NCBI GenBank assembly: GCA_938001865.1
Contig: CALLAW010000032.1
Location: 59,491 to 123,490, forward strand
From: an uncultured Saprospiraceae bacterium
GTDB lineage: Bacteria; Bacteroidota; Bacteroidia; Chitinophagales; Saprospiraceae
Reading direction: 5' to 3'
Length of the DNA stretch: 64,000 nt
Below are positions 50,942-59,675 of the stretch, one piece after another. Under the pieces are notes generated by a model. That model ran no database searches and was not told the DNA's origin. It saw nothing but the letters and a program-made list of their open reading frames with translations. Numbering within the stretch: position 1 is the stretch's first letter; each line of letters opens with the position of its first letter. The translations under genes and the position numbers were made by a program.

Positions 50942-51279
50942 AAAAGTGCTTTATTTGCCATTTTTAAAAGCACTCAATCTATGAAGCGTCAACTTGGTGT
51001 TCCGATAAGGAAGAGCTTTAGCTGATTTCTTACCAACAATTACAATCAAAGCTAAAGATTTCGCAACGGAAATAACCGTGTTCAACACTAAAGAAAAAGA
51101 CTTACGTAACGAGAGAAAAATATCAGAAGAACACAAATAATGGATCAGTTCGAAAAATCTTACTTGAACGTGGGATTAGACCAGAAAATTTGCCTGCAGA
51201 AGAAGACATAAAAAAACTCGAAAGAAGAGTTACCAAAGAAAGTAAAAACATTGGGAAGAATCCTGACAAACTGAAGTAG
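50942..51279 (+). pseudogene. dinD: Degraded dinD (DNA damage-inducible protein D) relic, C-terminal part only
   Basis: Three frames read in series: (1) KSALFAIFKSTQSMKRQLGVP; (2) RALADFLPTITIKAKDFATEITVFNTKEKDLRNERKISEEHK; (3) NGSVRKILLERGIRPENLPAEEDIKKLERRVTKESKNIGKNPDKLK*. Frame changes near 51003-51012 and 51135-51141. Confidence 0.75.
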
Positions 51280-51472
51280 TTACGCCATGCAACAATAGAT
51301 ACCACAGTAGCATTGGACTCGATGGTCGAGAAGGATAGCATGACCAGAGACAATACTTACTCCATTTAAATAAAGAGAATTTATCGATAGCTCCAATTGA
51401 CAACTCTAAGAGAGTGATCGATGTCCGTCAACAGCTCTCATCAGGAGAGATAATCACCCGATGATGGTTGGC

Positions 51473-52528
51473 TCATGCTATTGAGGTGTGGGCTGCTTCG
51501 AGTCCCTTCCTTATCTTCTTTACCATCAGTGGGCCTTCGTAGATAAATCCGGTATAGACTTGGATCAGATCGGCTCCATTTTGCAATTTGGCTAGAGCAT
51601 GCTCGGCAGTTTCGATTCCTCCGACAGCGATTATAGCTTTGTCAGATTGGAGTTCTGCATTTACCCAAGTGAGCATCTGATCGGCTTTCTCTCTGACTGG
51701 AGCACCACTCAGTCCACCATTACCGATCTTATCGATCTGAGTCGATGCTGTCTTGAGTTTATCTCTAGAGATGGTCGTATTGGATGTGATGATTCCATCA
51801 ATCTGGAGAGAGTTGACGAGGTCTACGATATCCGTGATAGCTGCCTGTGTAAGGTCTGGAGAGATCTTGAGTAAGATCGGCTTAGCAGAGTGGCGATGTG
51901 TCTCAGTATCCAAGAGGGTAGTGAGTATCAGTTCTAGACTATCTCTATCTTGGAGGGCTCTCAATCCTGGAGTATTGGGACTGCTGACATTGACCACAAA
52001 GTAATCCACATATGGGTGGAGTGCCTCGAAGCATTTGAGATAATCGAGATGTGCTTCCTCGTTGGGTGTCACCTTATTCTTCCCGATATTGCCACCGATG
52101 ACAGCTGAGATCTTATCTCTATCGAGGGATTTCAGTCTATTGACTAGGGCATCCACACCTTCATTGTTAAATCCCATCCTATTGATCAAGCCTCGATCTT
52201 GCTTGAGCCTGAACAGTCTTGGATTGGGGTTGCCATCTTGTGGCAGAGGGGTCACTGTACCTACCTCTATGAATCCAAACCCTAGGGCATCTAGTCCCTT
52301 GATATACTTGCCATCTTTGTCAAAGCCTGCTGCAAGACCTACTACATTAGGAAAGGTAATGCCCCAGAGAGTCTTCTGCTCATGTGTACCGCTGTAGCTA
52401 AATGTGCTACGCATCACCTGAGAGAGCAGAGGTATCTTGAGACAGAGTGAGAGTGCCTTGAGAGCTAGATGATGGGAGGTTTCGGGAGCAAAAAGGAAAA
52501 GTAATGGACGGATGAACAGTCTATACAT
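51473..52528 (-). CDS. pyrD: Dihydroorotate dehydrogenase (quinone)
   Basis: NVVGLAAGFDKDGKYIKGLDALGFGFIEVGTVTP; NVSSPNTPGLR; GITSNTT; QVYTGFIYEGP. Confidence 0.95.
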   Translation of the reverse strand: MYRLFIRPLLFLFAPETSHHLALKALSLCLKIPLLSQVMRSTFSYSGTHEQKTLWGITFPNVVGLAAGFDKDGKYIKGLDALGFGFIEVGTVTPLPQDGNPNPRLFRLKQDRGLINRMGFNNEGVDALVNRLKSLDRDKISAVIGGNIGKNKVTPNEEAHLDYLKCFEALHPYVDYFVVNVSSPNTPGLRALQDRDSLELILTTLLDTETHRHSAKPILLKISPDLTQAAITDIVDLVNSLQIDGIITSNTTISRDKLKTASTQIDKIGNGGLSGAPVREKADQMLTWVNAELQSDKAIIAVGGIETAEHALAKLQNGADLIQVYTGFIYEGPLMVKKIRKGLEAAHTSIA

Positions 52529-53213
52529 TCATTTCTGATTTTAATTTGTCAAGATCTCTGATGAGCATTCTTCTTCTATCAAATGTGATGATATTCTGAG
52601 CTCTGAGATCATTGAGCAAGGTCGTTACAGTCTGTCTAGAAGTAGCACAGATATTAGCGATCTCCTGATGAGTGAGTTGATTCCTGATTACCCACTCGTA
52701 GCCTACTTGTTGGCCTCTCGTATCTACCTGGTCTACGATAAACTCGAGGATACGTGTCTTACTGTCTTTGAATACTAGAGACTCTAATCTCTTTTCCATC
52801 TGTAAGACCTTAGATCCCATCAGCTTCATGAAGAACATCGAGAGTGGTCCGTGATCTTTCATGAGATGCTTCATCTGACTTACACTTACAGTACAGATCT
52901 CAGTATCAGCAAGTGCTATAGCGAAGTCTCTATGGGTGTCTTCTCCTATGATAGCGAGCTCTCCGAAGACTTCTCCTCTATTGAGTATGGCCTTAGTAAT
53001 CTGCTTGCCAGCATCATTTGTCGTACCTACTTTGATACTTCCTTCGGTGATGAAATAGATAAGATCAGATGTCTCATCGGGAAAATAGACGTATTCGTTT
53101 TTCTTGAGTTTCAAGTGGCTATTGCTTGCATCCTCCGATGCGGCAATTTTGTTGTCACAGAATATTTCTGCAACATCGACACTTTCTAGATACCAAAAAG
53201 TTGAATTTTTCAT
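52521..53213 (-). CDS. Crp/Fnr family transcriptional regulator
   Basis: cNMP-binding domain (GEVFGELAIIGED) and HTH (LTHQEIANICATSRQTVTTLLNDLR). Confidence 0.93.
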   Translation of the reverse strand: MKNSTFWYLESVDVAEIFCDNKIAASEDASNSHLKLKKNEYVYFPDETSDLIYFITEGSIKVGTTNDAGKQITKAILNRGEVFGELAIIGEDTHRDFAIALADTEICTVSVSQMKHLMKDHGPLSMFFMKLMGSKVLQMEKRLESLVFKDSKTRILEFIVDQVDTRGQQVGYEWVIRNQLTHQEIANICATSRQTVTTLLNDLRAQNIITFDRRRMLIRDLDKLKSEMNV

Positions 53214-53240
53214 TGAGCTAAGATAAGGGTTTGTCAGAGA

Positions 53241-53843
53241 TTAGACATCAAATTTCAAATCCAATGTCTTTCGTAATACTTCTAGGTTAATGTTTTTCAA
53301 AGTCATTAGTTGGTACTTCTCAGCAACGTTCTTTGGTTTAGTCGTTTCCGCGACGTTAGTGTAGTTAGGAAACTTGTCAGTATCCACAACAATGGTATTG
53401 AGGATCTCTTTTTCTTTGAATCTATCACTGAATCCTATGAAGTATCTGCTATCACTCAATACCTCTCCAGTCCGATTAGATGGGACATAAGCGTAGAGAT
53501 GATTATCCTTGATCTCAAATTTGACATTGGACAGAGAGGCTTGGATAGATTTTGAGTTGATTTTTGACTTGAAGTCTTCCCAGTCTTCCTCAAGTGATTG
53601 TGCTGTTAGAGGCTTGAGTAGTCGTGTCTTCTCTTCTTCTTTCTTCTCTATAGATGACATCAGTGCATCTAGATCAGATGATATCCCTATGGTATTGAGC
53701 TTGGGTAGTGATGTCGATGTTGGAGGTAGCTTAGGCTTCTGTACTTGAGCTGTATCGAGTGTTGATGTATCTGATGAGAGACCTTTGCTCGGTTGAGGAG
53801 TACTATCGGGCAGCGATGGTGGGTCTACTTGAGGAGAGGAATT
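53241..53843 (-). CDS. dnaX: DnaX tau-specific C-terminal region in -1 frame relative to the dnaX ORF
   Basis: From the A10 run at 53842-53851 the -1 frame is open for 61 codons (NSSPQVDPPSLPDSTPQPSKGLSSDTSTLDTAQVQKPKLPPTSTSLPKLNTIGISSDLDAL) and joins MSSIEKKEEEKTRLLKP...LEVLRKTLDLKFDV (called ORF 53241..53660). Confidence 0.8.
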   Translation of the reverse strand, partial: NSSPQVDPPSLPDSTPQPSKGLSSDTSTLDTAQVQKPKLPPTSTSLPKLNTIGISSDLDALMSSIEKKEEEKTRLLKPLTAQSLEEDWEDFKSKINSKSIQASLSNVKFEIKDNHLYAYVPSNRTGEVLSDSRYFIGFSDRFKEKEILNTIVVDTDKFPNYTNVAETTKPKNVAEKYQLMTLKNINLEVLRKTLDLKFDV

Positions 53844-54961
53844 TTTTTTTTACTATCGATTTTGAAGGCTCTTGACAAGTATGTAATCTTGCCTAGTACG
53901 ACCTCTGTATGGAGTGTCTTATGTGATGCCATGGGGAGATTGAGATCTGCCTTGGTCACGATATTGAGACTATTGAGGAGGAATGTCAGACTAGTAGTCC
54001 TACTCTGTGTGACATATCTCTGAGTCAGTTCTTCACTTGAGTCTAGGAGTGATTGGGTCTTACTGTCCTTGCTCAATAGCAGCTTACGTAGATGCTCAGC
54101 TAAGCCACGGAGGAAGAGTGAAGCTTCAAAGCCATTACCCAAGATATCATGGAAGAGTGTGATCACACCTGGCATGTCTTCTTCCATAAATCTCTCCACC
54201 ATATTGAAGTAGTATTCGTAGTCTAGGATATTGAGATTCTTGATGACACTGTCATAGGTGATCTCTCCACCGCTAGCACTTGCCACTCTGTCATAGATGG
54301 AGAGTGCATCTCTCATCGCACCATCAGCCTTCTCTCCGATGATATTGAGTGCCTCTGTCTCTGCTTTGATTCCCTCTTCGGCTACGATATGTTGGAGTTG
54401 TGTGACGATATCTGATACTTGTATCCTCTTGAAGTCATAGATCTGACATCGCGAGAGGATAGTGGGGATTATTTTGTGTTTTTCGGTAGTAGCTAAGATG
54501 AATACTGCGTATGGTGGCGGCTCCTCTAGTGTCTTGAGGAATGCATTAAATGCTGCAGTCGTCAGCATATGGACCTCATCTATGATGAAGACCTTCTTAG
54601 TCCCTGCGGAGGGTTGTATCCGTACTTGTTCGTTGAGAGTACGGATGTGATCTACAGAGTTATTAGATGCTGCATCTAGCTCGAGGATATTGAATGATGC
54701 ATTCTCTTCGAATGCTTGACATGAGTCACACTTACCGCATGGATTGATCTTATCGGTTGTATCTGTGCAGTTGAGTGTCTTAGCGAGGATACGAGCACAG
54801 GTCGTCTTACCTACTCCTCGTGGTCCACAGAAGAGATAGGCATGTGCTAGTTGCTCTGATGCTATGGCATTCTTGAGTGTATCTGCGACATGGCTCTGTC
54901 CGACTACTTCCTCAAACTTTTGGGGTCGATATTTCCGTGCCGATACGATATAGTTACTCAT
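53825..54961 (-). CDS. dnaX: DNA polymerase III subunit gamma/tau, zero-frame (gamma-like) product
   Basis: YRPQKFEEVVGQSHVADTLKNAIASEQLAHAYLFCGPRGVGKTTCARILAK; ends ...FKIDSKKKIPLLK* five codons after the A10 run. Confidence 0.95.
   Translation of the reverse strand: MSNYIVSARKYRPQKFEEVVGQSHVADTLKNAIASEQLAHAYLFCGPRGVGKTTCARILAKTLNCTDTTDKINPCGKCDSCQAFEENASFNILELDAASNNSVDHIRTLNEQVRIQPSAGTKKVFIIDEVHMLTTAAFNAFLKTLEEPPPYAVFILATTEKHKIIPTILSRCQIYDFKRIQVSDIVTQLQHIVAEEGIKAETEALNIIGEKADGAMRDALSIYDRVASASGGEITYDSVIKNLNILDYEYYFNMVERFMEEDMPGVITLFHDILGNGFEASLFLRGLAEHLRKLLLSKDSKTQSLLDSSEELTQRYVTQSRTTSLTFLLNSLNIVTKADLNLPMASHKTLHTEVVLGKITYLSRAFKIDSKKKIPLLK
53842..53851 (-). promoter_or_regulatory. dnaX: A10 homopolymer: candidate slippage/frameshift site in dnaX
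   Basis: Minus strand ...GAT AGT AAA AAA AAA ATT CCT CTC CTC AAG TAG; the -1 frame reads AAT TCC TCT CCT CAA GTA GAC... Confidence 0.65.
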
Positions 54962-55274
54962 GTCACGAAGATAGAGATTTTTCCCTTATTCTAAAGAGTT
55001 TCTTTGGTCTCTTACACTGCCTTAGGTGTCGACATTGCCATGGTGCTTTACTTGCATGAGATCGGAGGGTGATATGCGTTCGTCTCCGACGGAGCAGGGG
55101 ATGACGTCATATCTAATGTTAGCTTCTCGCCTTTCATTAATTTGTTTCATGAATTCAATTTTACTTGACTATGTAGTAATTAACACACGAAGTTCCTTTT
55201 CATTAAAAATCTACTTACTATGCGACAACTATATGGAAATTCTAATAACTTTAAAGTCTATTTGCTCATACATT

Positions 55275-55928
55275 TTATCTTTTACTACTTGCTTCTTTTT
55301 TTGTGTTAAAGACATTAAATCTGTAAGCAACAGATATTTCAAGTGTTTTTGTTTTGTCAACGTGGTGATATGATTTTGGATTTAGTGCTTTTAGGTTGTA
55401 AAAACGTGTGCTTATCACTAATGACTTTATTTCATAAGCAGCCGAAGCTACCCATCCAAACTGGTCTTGAATGTGTGAATCACTAAAACTTGTCCAAAAA
55501 TTAAGCTCGTCAAAGCCTATGTTGAAATTTCTTAGTAATTGATAACTGATACCCACGCCTAATTGAATATTTTCTGCAATATTTATAGTTGGAATTGTTG
55601 TAATGGCTATCCTACGGAACTTCAAATTAGGGTATCCAGCAAATCCTGTATCGACATACTTCATTTTGTTTTCACTGTACTGAAAAGTTGTATTAATTAG
55701 TATATGCTCATTAATGTGTTGTGTAATACCTAATCCTAAGAATAGATTAGTCTGAAATTCGCTGTCAGAGATTGCACCTGATGACCAATTGTTTAATTTG
55801 AAGTCTGTTAAACCACTGTTTTTGGCAAATGATAACCCTACAATTGGTTCAATTGAAGTTTGCGAGGATAACGATTTTAAACACAAGAAACAAAATGCCG
55901 CAATTTTTAATGTGCTTAATAATTTCAC
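55275..55928 (-). CDS. Outer-membrane beta-barrel protein on AT-rich segment
   Basis: Signal peptide MKLLSTLKIAAFCFLCLKSLSSQ; barrel-like strands; ending VAYRFNVF. Confidence 0.6.
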   Translation of the reverse strand: MKLLSTLKIAAFCFLCLKSLSSQTSIEPIVGLSFAKNSGLTDFKLNNWSSGAISDSEFQTNLFLGLGITQHINEHILINTTFQYSENKMKYVDTGFAGYPNLKFRRIAITTIPTINIAENIQLGVGISYQLLRNFNIGFDELNFWTSFSDSHIQDQFGWVASAAYEIKSLVISTRFYNLKALNPKSYHHVDKTKTLEISVAYRFNVFNTKKEASSKR

Positions 55929-56135
55929 AATTCTAACATTACTTGTTTGTATTTCATATAGAACCTCTTTCTATTATTTGTATTGCTTTACTCAGTTTTA
56001 TTTTGGTGGAAGCTAACGAGTATCAGTTGTCACTGATAGCTCCTGAGATATGAATGCAAGGTGTTATCGACCATATCTCTTCAGATCTTAACCTACCTCA
56101 CGGTAAGCTATGGAAATGGGACTTCAATATAGGCC

Positions 56136-56168
56136 AAAAAAAAGCCGCCTCTCTGGGAGAGACGGCTT
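56136..56168 (-). terminator. Rho-independent terminator after the TonB-dependent receptor
   Basis: Minus strand AGCCGTCTCTC-CCA-GAGAGGCGGCT followed by a T8 run. Confidence 0.85.
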
Positions 56169-56212
56169 ATGACATTGTGTCTATGTGACTTAAGTCTGAG
56201 TATTTTTAGTGC

Positions 56213-58918
56213 TTAGAAGTTATACCTCAAAGAAGCATTCCATGTTCTTCCAAATCCAAACCAGACAAAGTTAGACTTGTCGATTCCGTTGTAGAGTGCA
56301 GATTCAGGAGTTGATTCAGTAGCAAAGATATTGGTATTTGACTCTGCGATATATTCAGTATCAAGGAGGTTATTAATGTTACCTCTGAGAGTCAAGCTGT
56401 GACCATTATTGAAACTCATCTCATATGTAATACCTGCATCCAAGAGATTGTAATCAGGTAATTGAAGAGCTCCATTGTTGTCTGACTCTAAAAATGCATC
56501 TCCGATAATATCGAAGTCAGCATAGAGATTGCCGTAGTACAACCAGTCAGCATCTATAGATAATCCATCAATGATCTCATACTCTAATCCTAATGATCCA
56601 GTAGTCTGAGCAGCATCTCCTACTTTGACTCCTTCTGTAAATAGTGTAGAAGTACCGATCAAGTCTTGGTTATCGTCAAATACCGAAGCTTCAGTATTAT
56701 CAGAATAGACCCAATTACCTACAGAGAGCATCCCTTTGACGATCAATCCAGTCGTCGGCTTAGCTCTTAAGTCTATCTCTATCCCGCTATGAATATTGGC
56801 AAGATCTGAGAATACGGCAGTCCCTGACTCTCCAGCAGTTAAGTCTACGCTTCTTGATAACCATCTGTTAGACCAATTGATATTGTAAAGATTAACATTA
56901 GCATCGATAAATCTGTGTCTCAATCCGTAACCAAGCTCAAATGAGATGATCTGCTCGTTCTCTACATCAGCGTTGATGTTGTTTGCAAAATTTGGAAATA
57001 CTGCATCGAAGAATGGTTGTCTCTCAATATATCCTGCATTTGCAAATACATTGTGATTCGCATCAATATTGTAATTGACTCCACCCTTGATAAATCCACC
57101 GACCTTAGCATGAGTATCTGATTGTTGCTCATCACCTGAGTACGAAAAGAAGTCTTCTCTTTGGTAGGTTTGGTTGGATACACCACCTTGAGCTACTGCT
57201 GTGAATGTTTCTGTTGCATACTCCACTAAACCATTCACACCTAGCCAATTGACATTACCGATATTGAAGTAGTTAAGTTTTTCGTCAAGGTCAACATTGA
57301 CAAATGGTCTAGCCTCAGCTGTAGTTGTTATAATATTTGGACTATTATTAATGTCTCCAGTAGAAGCATAACCATCTAGGCCTAAGAGATCATTAAGGAT
57401 CCTATAGTGGATACCGCTATAGATCCTCCCATCAACTCCTACACCAAGTGTGAGGTTACCAATTTTGTGCTCTAGACTAGAGATAGCCCCGTACCAGTCA
57501 TGAGAGTTGATTGATGATCTTCTTATCGACGCATTCGTATTGATTCCATCTACTCCGTCTAAGTCACGGTCATTAGCACCTACCACTTGTCCTGTAAATT
57601 CTGAGTCAGGCCCAGTATAAGCATCACCTGCTTGATTATTAGCAATCACAGCATCGAAGTCAATCAGACCTTCTTCTGTTCTGAATGGTAGATTGGGTAC
57701 ACCAGTTGTAAATTCCTCTCTGAATGGATAGATACCGAAGTTTCTTCCTCTCGGACCAGTACCTCCACCTCGACCCCATGAGCCGTATACTACTGTAGCT
57801 AATGAAGTGTTGTCATTCATCTTCCAATCCCAATTCAATGAAGCAATCGGCTTATTGTAGAAGTTTCTTCTATATGTGAACTCTTCTCCATCTCTCAATC
57901 CCCAGTCACCATTGAATCGTCTATCGATTCCTTCTTCTCCGAATGTCTCATAATCATTGATAGATAACCAAGCATCTCTTTGGTGGTGCCACTGTCCAGC
58001 GCCGATAAAGCTACCGTTAAATTTGTGACCATTGCCTGCATTGTACCCCATCGAGAAGAGGTAGTTATACCCTTCGCCTTGAGTACCATCGACATATCCA
58101 TTACCTTGCCATCTCCCGAGTAAGATACCAGCTGAGAATCCATTGTCCATCTCACCTGTATCGTATGCAAGTGTTGTCTTGAGATATCCGTCATTACCTA
58201 CGGCAACATTGACTAACCCTCCTTGTTCTTTTTCTGTCGTTTTAGTGACAACGTTGATTGTACCACCTACTGATGGCACAGCTAATCTAGAGGCACCTAT
58301 ACCTCTTTGGATTTCAACCCCAGAAGCGACATCTTGTAATCCAGCCCAGTTAGACCAGAATACTCTACCATTCTCCATGTCATTGACCGGTTGACCATTA
58401 ATGATTACTGCTGTATTAGTCTGATCAAATCCTCTTACTGAGATACGACCATCACCATACCCACCACCTGTCTTAGTTGCATAGACTGATGGTGTTAACT
58501 TTAATATCTCTGGAAACTCCTGAGTTCCTAGTTTCAATTGAATATCTCTAGCTCTTACGAGTGAAGAGGCTACAGGTGTCTGTCGATCTTTGACGAGATC
58601 AACTACTCCAGTTACTACTATTTCCTCTAATAATGATCCAGCACTTACTCCGATAGCTCCTAGATCCCCCATTGATGTAATCTCGATCGTCTTAGTATCA
58701 TATCCAAGATATGAAATGACCAATCTGTCTCCTTTGCTTGCATTGATAGAGAACATCCCATCAATATCTGTAATCGTACCCATATCTTTACCATCTATGG
58801 TTACTGTAGCTCCCACTAGTGGAGTGTTGTTAGCTGCATCCATGATCTTACCAGTCGTACTCTGACCGAATAAAAACCCTGCAGAACAAAGCATAATTAA
58901 TGTAAATAGTTTTTTCAT
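56213..58918 (-). CDS. TonB-dependent receptor (SusC/RagA-like N-terminal carboxypeptidase-like domain)
   Basis: TTGKIMDAANNTPLVGATVTIDGKDMGTITDIDGMFSI; plug GYGDGRISVRGFDQTNTAVIINGQPVNDMENG; C-terminal NASLRYNF. Confidence 0.93.
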   Translation of the reverse strand: MKKLFTLIMLCSAGFLFGQSTTGKIMDAANNTPLVGATVTIDGKDMGTITDIDGMFSINASKGDRLVISYLGYDTKTIEITSMGDLGAIGVSAGSLLEEIVVTGVVDLVKDRQTPVASSLVRARDIQLKLGTQEFPEILKLTPSVYATKTGGGYGDGRISVRGFDQTNTAVIINGQPVNDMENGRVFWSNWAGLQDVASGVEIQRGIGASRLAVPSVGGTINVVTKTTEKEQGGLVNVAVGNDGYLKTTLAYDTGEMDNGFSAGILLGRWQGNGYVDGTQGEGYNYLFSMGYNAGNGHKFNGSFIGAGQWHHQRDAWLSINDYETFGEEGIDRRFNGDWGLRDGEEFTYRRNFYNKPIASLNWDWKMNDNTSLATVVYGSWGRGGGTGPRGRNFGIYPFREEFTTGVPNLPFRTEEGLIDFDAVIANNQAGDAYTGPDSEFTGQVVGANDRDLDGVDGINTNASIRRSSINSHDWYGAISSLEHKIGNLTLGVGVDGRIYSGIHYRILNDLLGLDGYASTGDINNSPNIITTTAEARPFVNVDLDEKLNYFNIGNVNWLGVNGLVEYATETFTAVAQGGVSNQTYQREDFFSYSGDEQQSDTHAKVGGFIKGGVNYNIDANHNVFANAGYIERQPFFDAVFPNFANNINADVENEQIISFELGYGLRHRFIDANVNLYNINWSNRWLSRSVDLTAGESGTAVFSDLANIHSGIEIDLRAKPTTGLIVKGMLSVGNWVYSDNTEASVFDDNQDLIGTSTLFTEGVKVGDAAQTTGSLGLEYEIIDGLSIDADWLYYGNLYADFDIIGDAFLESDNNGALQLPDYNLLDAGITYEMSFNNGHSLTLRGNINNLLDTEYIAESNTNIFATESTPESALYNGIDKSNFVWFGFGRTWNASLRYNF

Positions 58919-59143
58919 TTTTGTATTTAGTTAGTTAATGTTACAAACTTAAACACATATCTAATTTTTTCCTATAGATTATTAATCTATATATTGCGGT
59001 CGAGTCCAAAAGAAATTAACAATATGTTAACTCTTGCTACTCTTAAGACTATCTCTCACTGAAAGTAGTGATTTATCCATTTATACTTACCTATACCTAT
59101 ACTGTCGATACTAACTCTGGTGCTCATCAATCCACTTATGTAA

Positions 59144-59623
59144 ATGCAAAACACTCCTCACCCTAAGCTAGCTCAATATCACTTCTCGACCTACTCATGG
59201 ACGCATCTCTCGAAGGATGATCTCTACGATCTTCTCCATCTCCGTCAGGTAATATTCGTAGTGGAGCAGAACTGTCCATACATCGATGCAGACCACAAAG
59301 ACCAAGCGTCGCATCATGTCTTAGTCAAGGATGAACATGGATCGCTTGTCGCCTATACCAGACTGCTACCCATGGGTGTAAGTTATACGGATCATGTCTC
59401 TATCGGCAGGGTAGTCATCGCTGCATCACATCGAGGCATCGGTCTAGGATACCAACTGATGGATCACTCTATCCAAGAGTGTCGGTCTCTCTGGTCAGAG
59501 TTGCCTATCAAGATCTCGGCACAGGAGCACCTCCAACAGTTCTATACTCAGTGTGGATTCTCTCGGATAGGTGAGACTTATCTCGAGGATGATATCCCTC
59601 ATGTGGCGATGGTGATGGCGTAG
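59144..59623 (+). CDS. GNAT family N-acetyltransferase (ElaA-like)
   Basis: LYDLLHLRQVIFVVEQNCPYIDADHKDQASHH; IGRVVIAASHRGIGLGYQLM. Confidence 0.9.
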   Translation: MQNTPHPKLAQYHFSTYSWTHLSKDDLYDLLHLRQVIFVVEQNCPYIDADHKDQASHHVLVKDEHGSLVAYTRLLPMGVSYTDHVSIGRVVIAASHRGIGLGYQLMDHSIQECRSLWSELPIKISAQEHLQQFYTQCGFSRIGETYLEDDIPHVAMVMA

Positions 59624-59675
59624 ATCAGTTGGAGAGATTGACTCTCTAGTCAGCCATCATACTGAGGCACATCGA

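Noticed and set aside
51123-51353. 76-aa minus-strand ORF in the dinD relic region
   Set aside because: The plus strand carries DinD homology across this stretch, so the minus ORF is incidental.
55118-56069. Formal integron attC site around the AT-rich insertion
   Set aside because: Core boxes deviate from RYYYAAC/GTTRRRY and the inner L boxes do not pair, so kept only as a candidate insertion finding.
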